A stretch of 20,079 nucleotides of DNA from Pelargonium cotyledonis (lineage: Eukaryota > Streptophyta > Magnoliopsida > Geraniales > Geraniaceae): contig JAYMTA010001430.1 in NCBI GenBank assembly GCA_036897625.1, positions 1-20,079 of the forward strand, in the 5' to 3' direction. Positions 1 to 9,200 of the stretch are shown here, piece by piece (positions within the stretch are counted from its first letter, which is position 1; each line of letters begins with the position of its first letter). The notes below the pieces were generated by a model. The model did not search any database, had not been told where the DNA came from, and was given only the letters and a program-made list of their open reading frames with translations. The position numbers and the translations under genes are program-made.

Positions 1-176
1 TCTAGGAAACCCTTGTGTACGTGGACAAGAAGACTTCCACCTCGACATCCTAGTATGTTTGCTTTTGACCCTGGTCAAAACAGGCTCATCAATTGTGATT
101 TGCTTATTTGTGGTGAGCTTTGATACATTATTATAAAAATAGTCATAAATTGTGTTTATGTACTAGATAAATTATA

Positions 177-428
177 CCACATCCGTTTCAAATTAAATAT
201 CGTTTTAGGGGTTTTCACACATATTAAGAAAATGACATTAAATGACTTTCTTACCCTTAAATAAAAAAAAGAATCATCATTGCTAGTCCACTATTTTTCA
301 TAAGAAATTCATTATGACAAAGGATTATGAGAAAACTATGTGTGTATGTGTGATAAAAATATAAAGTGACATTTATTTTGAAACAAAAAAGAGACTCTAG
401 AAAGACATTTAATTTGAAACGGATGTAG
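177..428. mobile_element. 252-bp MITE, Stowaway/mariner-like
   Basis: The ends form terminal inverted repeats of about 26 bases built around CATCCGTTTCAAATTAAAT on the left, with its reverse complement on the right. Each end abuts a TA dinucleotide (175-176 and 429-430), the target-site duplication expected of Tc1/mariner-type MITEs. The interior is AT-rich and has no ORF. It is a non-autonomous element with no coding role. The superfamily call rests on the TA duplication and the CATCCGTTT-type terminus. Confidence 0.75.
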
Positions 429-670
429 TATTTTTTTGATCTAATGATAATAGAATTACTCGTATCCTAATTGGTTAGACATATTGTGTCGGTTTTTGTC
501 TTGACATTTGTCATAATCAATTAATTAACATTTGACACGTGACTCTATTGTTTACCATCTATTTAAATGATTTAAGAATGATTGAAATGAATCAATATTA
601 TTATATTACTACAAGGAATTGATGAATCTAAGTCAATTACTTTTTGATTTAGACTAAGCCATTAATAAGG

Positions 671-1493
671 TGTTGACACCTCATTAAAATGACTTGGATT
701 CGGACGGATCGCTCTGCTCACACCAATTCACTTGGGTGGGTACATGTGATTAGAATTAGGTGGCAACATCTCATTGACTTGGCTTAGACTAAGCCAAAAT
801 AATATTAGACTTAGATACATTATTCTCTATACTATAATGTAAACTATTGGGAAGAAAAATATGATACAAAACAATGTGTGAGTTATGAGTTCAAGTTATT
901 ATGCTATGATAGTAAAATTTATTGGGAATGTCTTTGCTGAAACAAATGTTAGAACTCCAATACCCGAAGCGGACCCCCGCTCCTCAACGACCAATCACAC
1001 GAAGAACCATGACGAGCTTGGTTGAAACCCTTGCGCAAACACCATACTTGTCATTAATTATTAATTTCTTAATGTCTTCTCATTAATTGTTCTTCTCATT
1101 AATTATTCTTCTGGTACCATTCTTAACCAGCATAGTTGTCTCCCAAGCAATGCTATATATCTTTTACATTTTTGCAACCATATATATTCTACCCAATGAA
1201 GCCTTCATATTTTACTAGACTCCAAATTCATACTTACATAGCATGTACACTCCTCAATCAGCAGAGGAACTTTTTCTTAGTCGTCTATCCATCAAAAGCC
1301 GAAATTGCTCCATCGAGTAACGTCATGACCTACAGCTCCCTTCAACAAAATTAGTTCTAACTCCCACCTCATTCTCTCATTCTTGGTCAATGAGATGTTG
1401 CCACCTAATTATAATCACATGTACCCACCCAAGTGAATTGGTGTAAGCAGAGCGATCCGTCCGGATCCAAGTCATTTTAATGATGTGTCAACA
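671..1493. mobile_element. Foldback structure with 108-bp inverted arms
   Basis: The left arm 671-778 (starting TGTTGACACC) and the right arm 1386-1493 (ending TGTGTCAACA) are reverse complements with only a few mismatches. They surround about 607 bases of AT-rich sequence with no supportable gene. No clear target-site duplication flanks the arms, so the superfamily is open; long arms suggest a foldback or Mutator-like non-autonomous element. A 13-base direct repeat TTAGACTAAGCCA occurs at 649-661 and again at 784-796, bracketing the left arm. Confidence 0.65.
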
Positions 1494-1975
1494 GTGAAAA
1501 TTTTCATTTTCTTCAACTTTAATTGTTTTAGAATATTGTTCTGTCTTCTTCTCATCTTTATTCTCATCGAAAATTCATTACTTCAAGTGACTTTACAAGT
1601 CTTGAAAATTGGGAGGATGTTGTTTTGATGCCTACAGGCTTCCCAAGAAATTTTTTATCTCCCCCATTCACTCCAACAACATACCCAATGACGTCAGATT
1701 TCAACAAGTATTTGGTGTTTTCAACATAAGCATGATTTCAATATTGTATTATTTCTCATTATTCATTGGAGCTATATTATTGCTTCTTTCACTTGTATTT
1801 TTATTTCTATTTTGAATTATTAAATAAAGTACCGATTGGATTGCTGATAAAAAAAGTTCAAGCCTCAAGCTTTGCCTCTTAGGACCCAAGCTTAATTTTA
1901 GTTTCGTCCCAAAATTTCACACTAAGAACATTTTAGACAACTTTCCTAACAAGTGGACAAGAAGATAATAACTTA
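1494..1975. other. Spacer, no gene seen
   Basis: AT-rich sequence between two transposon-like elements. The one open frame (1609-1815, plus, 68 codons, hydrophobic C-terminal half) has no recognisable motif, and I do not consider it a gene. Confidence 0.5.
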
Positions 1976-1977
1976 TA

Positions 1978-2218
1978 CTCCCTCCGTCCCAAAATGAGTG
2001 TGCTGTTTCTTTTGCATTTTTGTCCCAAAATGAGTGTCTTATTTTCTTTTCTACTAAGTTAGTTATACATGAATTGTCAATAATATCCTTATAAAAAGTT
2101 AGTTTGGATCTCTCAATACATGATCATGAGGATACAATAGTAAATATACCACACTTACTAACTTCTCTTTAATTTTTTTCAAAATAGAAGGATGACACTC
2201 ATTTTGGGACGGAGGGAA
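1978..2218. mobile_element. Stowaway MITE, 241 bp
   Basis: The left end CTCCCTCCGTCCCAAAATGA and the right end ATTTTGGGACGGAGGGA are inverted repeats of the canonical Stowaway terminus. TA target-site duplications lie at 1976-1977 and 2219-2220. The inner sequence is AT-rich and non-coding. The inverted repeat extends inward through the AAAATGAGTGT block, so a transcript could fold into a long hairpin. Confidence 0.9.
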
Positions 2219-2438
2219 TAATAAACTTTTTTGACTGAGTAAAGAAAAGCTCATCACAACGTTTTCAAAACTCAAACTTGACTTATTTATTTATGAAAAA
2301 ATTACACATATCTACCCTGAACTTTACACCTTTTGCACATACCTACCCTGAAGTTTAGTTTGTAACTATTGGATACCCTAAAGTATGTCACAAAACTTTC
2401 CGTCCACTATTTCTGTTAAAGTTAGCGGAATATTCCAC

Positions 2439-2531
2439 AAAATCAATCATGTGTCCAGCACATGATCAATATTTTTTTGAAATGCCAAAATTGCCAAAAT
2501 CAATCATGTGCCCAGCACATGATCAATATTT
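2439..2531. repeat. 36-bp direct repeat pair with palindromic core
   Basis: The segment AAAATCAATCATGTG(T/C)CC AGCACATGATCAATATTT occurs at 2439-2474 and again at 2496-2531, with one substitution. Each copy contains the imperfect palindrome ATCATGTG-N5-CACATGAT. It lies inside the larger inverted-end element. Confidence 0.8.
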
Positions 2532-2570
2532 CCTAACAAGTGCACATGATCCAGAACATATTCATCATGT

Positions 2571-2655
2571 TTCACCGGAAAATTCATAATTTTGCCGGAA
2601 AATTCATAGTTTTGCCTGAAAACTTCATAGTTTTGTCGGAAACTTTGAAGTTTCC
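2571..2655. repeat. ~21-bp tandem array, four degenerate units
   Basis: Four successive units of the form TTGCCGGAAAATTCATAGTT, each 20-22 bases and differing at several positions, lie end to end. Further CCGG-containing fragments continue to about 2671. This looks like the subterminal repeat of the surrounding transposon-like element. Confidence 0.75.
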
Positions 2656-3867
2656 GGCACCATTTTCCGGCAATTTTTTTTTTTTTTACATTTTGTTTTT
2701 ACAAAATTTTATGAAAACTAAACAAAGATTAAAAAAACAACAATCTCAACAAACTCCAATAACATAAAACAAGAAGTTACTCTCGTTCCATATAACAGTA
2801 GATAAAGAACCTAAATCAATCAACATCTAATGCCAAAGCTTGTTAATATTGATATAACAGACAAATCTTCAACATAGAAATACAGAGAACTAAAGATACC
2901 AGTCATGGACATCATAGACATTTGTTTTTCCATCACCTAGACCAAAATTGAAATTGAAATTGTAATAGAGGAAATGCCTAAAAGGAAAAATGTAAAACAA
3001 AAACTAAACAAAACTAGATGAAGTGCTTCGCAAGAAAGAAAATATGGAGTGTGGGAGAAAATAAAGGAATTTTAAAAAATTGAAAACTGGTGTGGAATTT
3101 AAGAGCACTTTCCTTTTCTTTCCCTCAATTCTCTCATCAACCAGCAACATAAATTTTGACAAGAAAATATACAATTAAAACCTTTTATTCTACACTCAAA
3201 TTCAACACTCTGATTGGTAGCAACGAACAGGGTAAGGAAAAGAAAACAAAAATCTTCCACAGTTGGAGCTGAATCAAGCCCAAATACAACTATTTAGCTC
3301 AATTTGGGAAAATTCCATTTGGGTATCTCGTATCAAAACATGCAAAGTAGAATTCCGGCATGAGGAGAGAGAACGATATCAAATCTGCGATGGACAGCCA
3401 CCGGTGTGAGGAGAGAGAAAGAGCTTTCTCGACACCGCAATCGCGAACTCTCTCACCACTGACCGCTGAGCTGCCTCACCGTTGACTACGCAGATCAGAT
3501 CCTTGCCGGAGCAAGCTGGTCGCCGACGACGAAGAGAGAAGCGGCGACGGACGACGACAAAGGGAGAAGCGGCAACAGCGAGGACGCGAGTTCCGTCGAA
3601 GACGATGTCAAACCTTGCCGGAAAATCTGGTTTAGATCCCAGATCTGTTTATTTTTTTTTTCAAGCCATAAGGACCTGGTTGGATGTATTGTTTTTATTT
3701 AATCAGAGAGTATTTTGGTTATTTTACCACAATGAATGGAAATTTGGATGGAGCAGTGGACAGAAAGTTTTGTAACATATTTTAGGATAGCTATAGTTAT
3801 AAACTAAACTTCAAGATAGGTATGTGCAAAAGGTGTATACTTCAGAGAGAATATACGTGTAATTTTC

Positions 3868-4620
3868 TTTTTATTTATTTATTTATTAAGGAAACCAATG
3901 AAAACCTAGTTGTTTGATAATGTAATTTGACAAAGCTTTCAATAAATAAAAATCACAATTTAATGGCTCGATTGTCGATTGGACTGATAGTGTAATATAT
4001 GAACGAATCATCTCTCTTGATAATATGACTAAAAATTCTATTGAGATTGTGAAATACTGGCTTGATTGTTGATTGGACTGATTCGAATTTCAATTAGATT
4101 GATTTGATTTTGATGTAGAATATTGTTTTATCAGTTATCGGTTCTTGTAGTGATGAATTTTCACATTACTGGAGCACGGAAGATGCAATTTTGTCCTTTG
4201 ACTTTTAAGTCAATACTTATGTTTAATTTTTTTTATCATTATATAATTATTACATTAACAATTACTTAAGTTAGATCCATCTAATTATGTGTACTAGATT
4301 TGGTTGTAATGAAAAGCCTGTGTATAAAATTTGCATATCATTAGTTGTGATTCAACGTTGGAAATCAACGGATTTACCATTTTGGCTCAAGGGATGGCTC
4401 TTTGAAACCACCAGAAAATGGAGCTCATTGCAAGTAAATACAGCTCAAATTGTATATCCTGTGATTCAATATTTTGTAATAGCATGTCATTTTGTGATTA
4501 TACATACATACATACAGTAGTACTATATAGGAAGAATCACACACCTTAGTCCTTACCTTAAGATTATGAAACGTGATACAAATATATTATTCCAAATTAA
4601 TGTAAAATAGAGTAGTAAGC
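3868..4620. other. Spacer with a 24-bp direct repeat
   Basis: AT-rich sequence with no supportable gene. A 24-base direct repeat (GGCTCGATTGTCGATTGGAC and on) lies at 3965-3988 and again at 4059-4082 with two mismatches. The 77-codon frame at 4287-4520 has no recognisable domain. Confidence 0.45.
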
Positions 4621-4625
4621 AAATG

Positions 4626-4891
4626 GTGTGTCTGTGTCTGTGTCTGTGAGCGCAGTAATGATTAGCCGCCAGCTGCCACTACACCACTGCTTTGTACCTT
4701 CCCACCACCACCATCACCATCACCATCTACTGCTACTGCTACTGCTACTGTTACTGTTCTGTTTCTCCACAGATACCACAAACTACCATTTTTCATTTCA
4801 ATCCCCAACATCAATACAAGTTTCTACTTTTAAACAAACAAATTATAACCCACCAAATCAAATGCAAATGCAAATGCAAATGCAGATGCAA
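4626..4891. repeat. Cluster of tri- and hexanucleotide microsatellites
   Basis: Four short tandem arrays follow one another: (TGTGTC)n at about 4626-4648, (CAC/CAT) triplets at about 4701-4726, (CTACTG)n at about 4727-4757 and (AAATGC)n at about 4860-4889. Because all have periods of 3 or 6, they create long low-complexity open frames rich in His, Leu or Gln-Met repeats; I treat these as artefacts. The cluster lies downstream of the CLE gene and may fall in or beyond its 3' UTR. Confidence 0.8.
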
Positions 4892-5173
4892 TGAAATATG
4901 AATAATCACAGAATGTATCTGAAACATAATGAAGCATGAGAAAATGCTGAAGAACAGAGTATAATAAAAGACTGAGGAACAGAGTAGTAAAAAACAACAC
5001 TTAAGAACAGAACATGAATCCAAGCTGGCATATATAGTAGAGCAGTTGTTAATATTGGTGGGTTTCTACAGTAGAAAACAATTAAATAGAAGCCCTAAAT
5101 ATATAATAAACTATGGAATTAAGTGAAGGTTGTATACACATGTAGTGACCAGAATGATAAAAAAAAAAAAAAA

Positions 5174-5576
5174 TCAAGGTCGTTGATCAGTACTTGGGAT
5201 GTTGTTATGATGAATCGGGTTTGGTCCCGTTGGAACTAGCCTGGCCGACTCTTGTGTTGTTGAACTTGAGGCTGCACCTCCATTCTCAAATCCCTTCACT
5301 GCAGACTCAGACTCAGACTCTTGTGCAGCTACTACCACCACCATTGAACCGCCATACAACCCTGTATTAAACAATAAAACAGAGCATCATATACAGTATA
5401 TATCCAGATAGAGAGAAACAGAGCAATTGTACAAAACAGAGGAATCAAGATACAGGAAGAAGAAGAAGAAGAAGAAGAAGGGACTAACGGGAAGATTGAG
5501 CAGAGGGAAGTAAAGAAGAGAGCGTGAGGCACAAGGTTGAAAACCAGACAACAGCTTTCCAAACAGAAACACCCAT
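5174..5576 (-). CDS. CLE (CLV3/ESR-related) signalling peptide precursor, two exons
   Basis: A secreted prepropeptide of 91 residues. Exon 1 is 5489-5576 (88 nt, starting at MGVSVWKAVV) and exon 2 is 5174-5361 (188 nt). The 127-nt phase-1 intron begins GTTAGT and ends AATACAG. Residues ~1-27 form a signal peptide with a hydrophobic core (VVWFSTLCLTLSSLL) and a likely cleavage after the PSAQS region. A Ser/Glu-rich variable linker follows. Residues 70-81 are RLVPTGPNPIHH, which fits the 12-residue CLE consensus, with Pro at positions 4 and 7 (hydroxylated in known CLEs), Gly6 and a terminal His-His. A tail of ten residues follows. By family knowledge the processed dodecapeptide acts in the apoplast on CLV1/BAM-type receptor kinases to control meristem or vascular cell fate. 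Most CLE genes lack introns, CLV3 and CLE40 being known exceptions. Which CLE orthologue this is I cannot tell. The stop codon is followed at once by a 15-base T run on the sense strand. Confidence 0.88.
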
Positions 5577-5740
5577 TCTTTTCTTAACCTAACAAACGGT
5601 AATGGCCGGAGTTTCCAGAGAACAAAAACCTCTTCTCTTCTCTTCTCTCGCTCTCTCCTTCAATTGTTCTGTTTCTAGGCGACGACCACTGCTGCTGCTA
5701 ATGTAAAACCTGGACTGTCAATTGTCATGGGGAGAGATGA
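5577..5740 (-). promoter_or_regulatory. Probable 5' UTR/proximal promoter of the CLE gene
   Basis: On the minus strand this stretch is purine-rich, with a GAGAGA/AGAAGAG tract (complement of 5630-5660) just before the ATG. That is typical of a plant 5' UTR or core promoter Y/R patch. I see no clear TATA box. The 63-codon frame at 5725-5916 overlaps this region and has no features of a protein. Confidence 0.35.
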
Positions 5741-6110
5741 AATACCCCATCTACCCCTTCATTCAAGCGGAGAGAGCGTAGCAAGGGTGGGGGTAAATAT
5801 GTAAATTCGTTCGGATCATCCTCCTCGTACGGAGCAGGACACGTAGAGAGAAATAATTGGGCACTCATAAACGGCACGATCATATGGTAAAAGACGACGA
5901 CACACACAATTCTCAATCATTTGCAAGGGTCCCACATCATCAATTTGCCTCCACTGCTTCACAACTTTACTGTATCGCTGCATATTTGTTTAGTTTTTCA
6001 AATATTTAATCTCATCAATGTTTAACACATTTTTCAAATCAAATTTCAAACAATATACCATTGTATCGTATATACATAATCTGAAATATAACAACAGAAA
6101 CACCTGAATG

Positions 6111-6113
<3 letters not shown>

Positions 6114-6172
<59 letters not shown>
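6114..6172. repeat. (GA)~29 microsatellite
   Basis: An uninterrupted AG/GA dinucleotide run of about 58 bases. It lies downstream of the large gene's stop codon and past its candidate poly(A) signals, in the spacer between that gene and the CLE gene. The array is likely polymorphic. An 88-codon frame across it, with an alternating Ser-Leu stretch, is a repeat artefact. Confidence 0.95.
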
Positions 6173-6174
<2 letters not shown>

Positions 6175-6196
6175 CTATAAATACCATTTTTATATT

Positions 6197-6218
6197 TTTA
6201 TTACTTTGATAATTTATT
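6197..6218 (-). terminator. Candidate poly(A) signals of the large gene
   Basis: Two AATAAA hexamers on the minus strand (complements of 6197-6202 and 6213-6218) lie about 80-100 bases after the stop codon at 6298-6300, in T/A-rich sequence. Plant polyadenylation signals are degenerate, so the actual cleavage site is unproven. Confidence 0.4.
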
Positions 6219-6297
6219 CTTGATATGACATTGTAAGGAGGCAAGGGGCTTGCCACTTGTCACATCATTAGTATGCAAGTATGTATATATATATATT

Positions 6298-9200
6298 CTA
6301 GCTTGATCTAACAATTTCTCCTTTCATAGCTAGAGAAAGTGCAGCAAGATTTCCTCCAATCTCTACCTTGACCCCAGGCATAGCCACAGCTCTACTGCCC
6401 ACAAACCCACCTTCTCCAATCTTTATCTTCCCAAACTTCACCTTCCCTCCTTCACCTTCATATATGTGCCCAAACAACAAGGCTTCCTTCCCTACACACC
6501 CTCCTCTCTCTATCTCCACCATTTCAGGGTTTAGCAATGCCCCTGTGCTGTCCACATACACCCCTTGCTCCACCTCAACATCAGAACCCATTAGCTTCAT
6601 CCATAGCACAAACAAAAAGGAACCAGCAGTCATCTCCATGAAATACTCCCCAACTAGAGTTCTAAAAGCCTGCCATATAGTGTCCATGAACACCTCTGTA
6701 CTCCACATCAACACAGCCTCTCCTTCTTTCTTCTTTCCAACAAGTACCCATTTAGACACTGCACACACTAGTGCTGCCAACATCCCTGAAGACACCCAAA
6801 ACAATGGAAGCAACCAGTGCAATGGGACTTCCTTAGCCTCCTTCAAGTAAAGCACCCAATCCAGAGGAGCAAAGATTACTAGCCCCATGAGAAAATAAGG
6901 CAGAACTGTTTGTAGTAATGGCTGAGCAAAAGTTACCCATGCGGTTTGGTACCAAGTCCTTGCCAGTGTTACTTTATCTTCACCTTTTCTCTCCATTGCT
7001 GCTGCCATTGGGCAGCCAGAAAGGTTTACCTTTACATCAGATTGATCCAAGAAGATCCTCCAGGCCTCTGGAAGTGGCTCCCCATTTCGTAGATGCTGGC
7101 ATATCTCGTAGATCAATGACCGCCCATGATCAATTGAAGCACTTTGAGAGCAAGAGGAAGCCCGGATGACATCTACTTCGCGGCGCCGAAGAAAAGGATT
7201 GAACTCCAGACCTTCTGTTTCTTCGCTGGTAAGATTTTGATCAATAACAATCTCTCCCACACTGATATATGGGCACTCAACCTCATCCCATGGTTTGGTG
7301 CAGTCAAGTGCTATGTCGCGAGCAGATTCATCTTGTGGTACTGGCCGGACTTGTAGTTGGAAAATGTACCGAACCCCGTTGGGAGAACTTACACGGTGCT
7401 GGAAATCATTGGCAAGGAAAAGCAATGGCCGGGTGTCATTCTCATCCCTTGGAATTGCACCTGTTTCTGGTGGGAGAATCCCAGTGGGTTCCACCTTACC
7501 AACATCCTCCTTGAAATTTTCATCAAAAGGCTTCAGTCTGAATTTCACGTACATTTCCTGCCCATCTGTGAACCTGAAGAGCCTGCATATATTTGAGTAG
7601 TAATGCAGCTCACTGTATGAGTCTGCGTGGCGCAGGGAAGCCCATACCGCATCACGAACATGTGGAGCTCGCTTGACATACTCTTCCCTTGCAGCAAGGC
7701 CACATACTAGCCATGTGGCAAAATCTGCAATTGTTCGAGCATAGAATGCATTTCCAGTCTTTAAGGTCAGGTCAAGGATAGGAGGCTCACCAGCTTCATT
7801 TGGAAGTATTCTTATTGCCGCTCCTCGCGCATCAATTCTTGCATCATCATCAGCACTCAAGCTATTGCTGTGTCGGACTATGATAGGATATCGTTTTCCT
7901 GGCGAGAAGATCTTGTGATCAGGAAAACCTTTGATGCTCTCATAAATATTTAAGTATCCCTTCCCACTGACCCCAATTCGATGGAAATATCTTGATTTGA
8001 CCTTCAGAGTTGTGACTGATAAATTTGCAGCCAAATTTCCCACTATTTTCTTATATTTAGTGTCCATCTCTTCTATCCGTTCATCCAAAGCATGCATAGT
8101 ATTCTTGATCATGATTGGAGTCTGAGACCCTATGTAAACACCACCGGATTGAAGAACTGAACTCACTGGAGCTACCGAAAGTGCACCAAGTATAACATCG
8201 TTTTGAACAACTGAACCCGGGAGGATAAGACTTTGACTCCCAATGACTGAATTATCCTGTACCTCAATTTTTCCATGAACATATCCATCAGAGGAATAGA
8301 AGCCAGCAATAATACGACTGAAGTCACCCAAATGGACACCATCTCCAATTGAAATCAGGTGTGGGTCTGATACTGGATTAATGGCCCTGATTGAACAATG
8401 CTTGCCAACTTTTGAACCCAAGAGGCGTAGATACATGCAGAAAGCTTCAGTCCCAGAAAGAAGTTTGGCAAATCTAAGGTGGCAGGCAACAGTAATTTGG
8501 TGGCGAAGACAAGTTTTAAAGTGGGTTTGCTTTGTTCCTTGTTTACCAGTCAGAAGATGGGTGAAAGCACTTGTGAGGAAACTAAGTATCAGGCCATGGG
8601 CTAAGTAAGCAGTGCCAATTGAGATTGCAAAGGTAGCTGGGTTTGTAGGAATATTTGAAAACATGGTGGCATATGCAATGATAGAGAACGGAAACCAATG
8701 GAAGGCTCCACATATGCAAATGAATGTGAAGTGTTGAAGGGAAGGAGGGTTTTGAGAAAGCCAAATGTACATGAGATATACGCTAGCTGCTGACAGAGTG
8801 CTGAGGAAACCAATCATGTAGATTCCTATGAAGTGGTAAATAGCCTCAGTTTGGATGTTGCTTATCAGCATTGTACCCTGAAACCATGCACAATAGCAAA
8901 TAAAAGTATAATCAGTTTATAGATAGTCCCTCATAGAAAGATTTCATAATTGAAATCATGCACAATAGCAAATAAAAGTATAATCAGTTTCTAGATAGTC
9001 CCTCATAGAAAGATTTCATAATTGAAATCATGCACCTACAGTTCATGATATCAACCTATTGTATAAAGCATGTGTTTTGTGTACCAGAAACTAGATGCAT
9101 TGTTAACTCGATCTGTTCATACAATTCCATGATAGACATGACAAACTTATCTTCCTAGTAGATAAACCATAAATCAAGTGAGCAAGGAGCTTCCAAATTT

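Larger units (their letters stand above)
2294..3867. mobile_element. 1.57-kb element with ~115-bp inverted ends (MULE/foldback-like)
   Basis: The arms 2294-2409 and 3755-3867 are diverged reverse complements sharing blocks such as ACACCTTTTGCACATACCTA and GAAGTTTAGTTT. Both ends sit in TTATTTATTTA-type sequence, which could be a 9-11-base target-site duplication but is too simple to be decisive. The interior holds two 36-base direct repeats, a 21-base tandem array and a GC-richer block at about 3360-3640. The 97-codon frame at 3482-3775 is Arg-rich and runs into the right arm, so it does not look like a conserved protein. No transposase is seen, so the element is non-autonomous. Confidence 0.6.

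Noticed and set aside
1609..1815. 68-codon frame with a hydrophobic tail
   Set aside because: It sits between transposons, has no conserved motif, and could arise by chance in AT-rich DNA.
3482..3775. 97-codon Arg-rich frame
   Set aside because: It lies inside a transposon-like element, reads into the inverted arm and has no recognisable motif.
4628..4894. 88-codon frame with poly-His, poly-Leu and Gln-Met repeats
   Set aside because: Composition is wholly explained by the hexanucleotide/trinucleotide arrays underneath; there is no unique protein sequence of note.
5990..6256. 88-codon minus-strand frame with a long Ser-Leu repeat
   Set aside because: The repeat is the translation of the GA microsatellite; the flanks show no signal or domain.
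6368..6850. 160-codon plus-strand frame, Pro/Ser-rich
   Set aside because: It lies entirely opposite the C-terminal exon of the large gene, whose reading frame has domain support; this is an antisense shadow.
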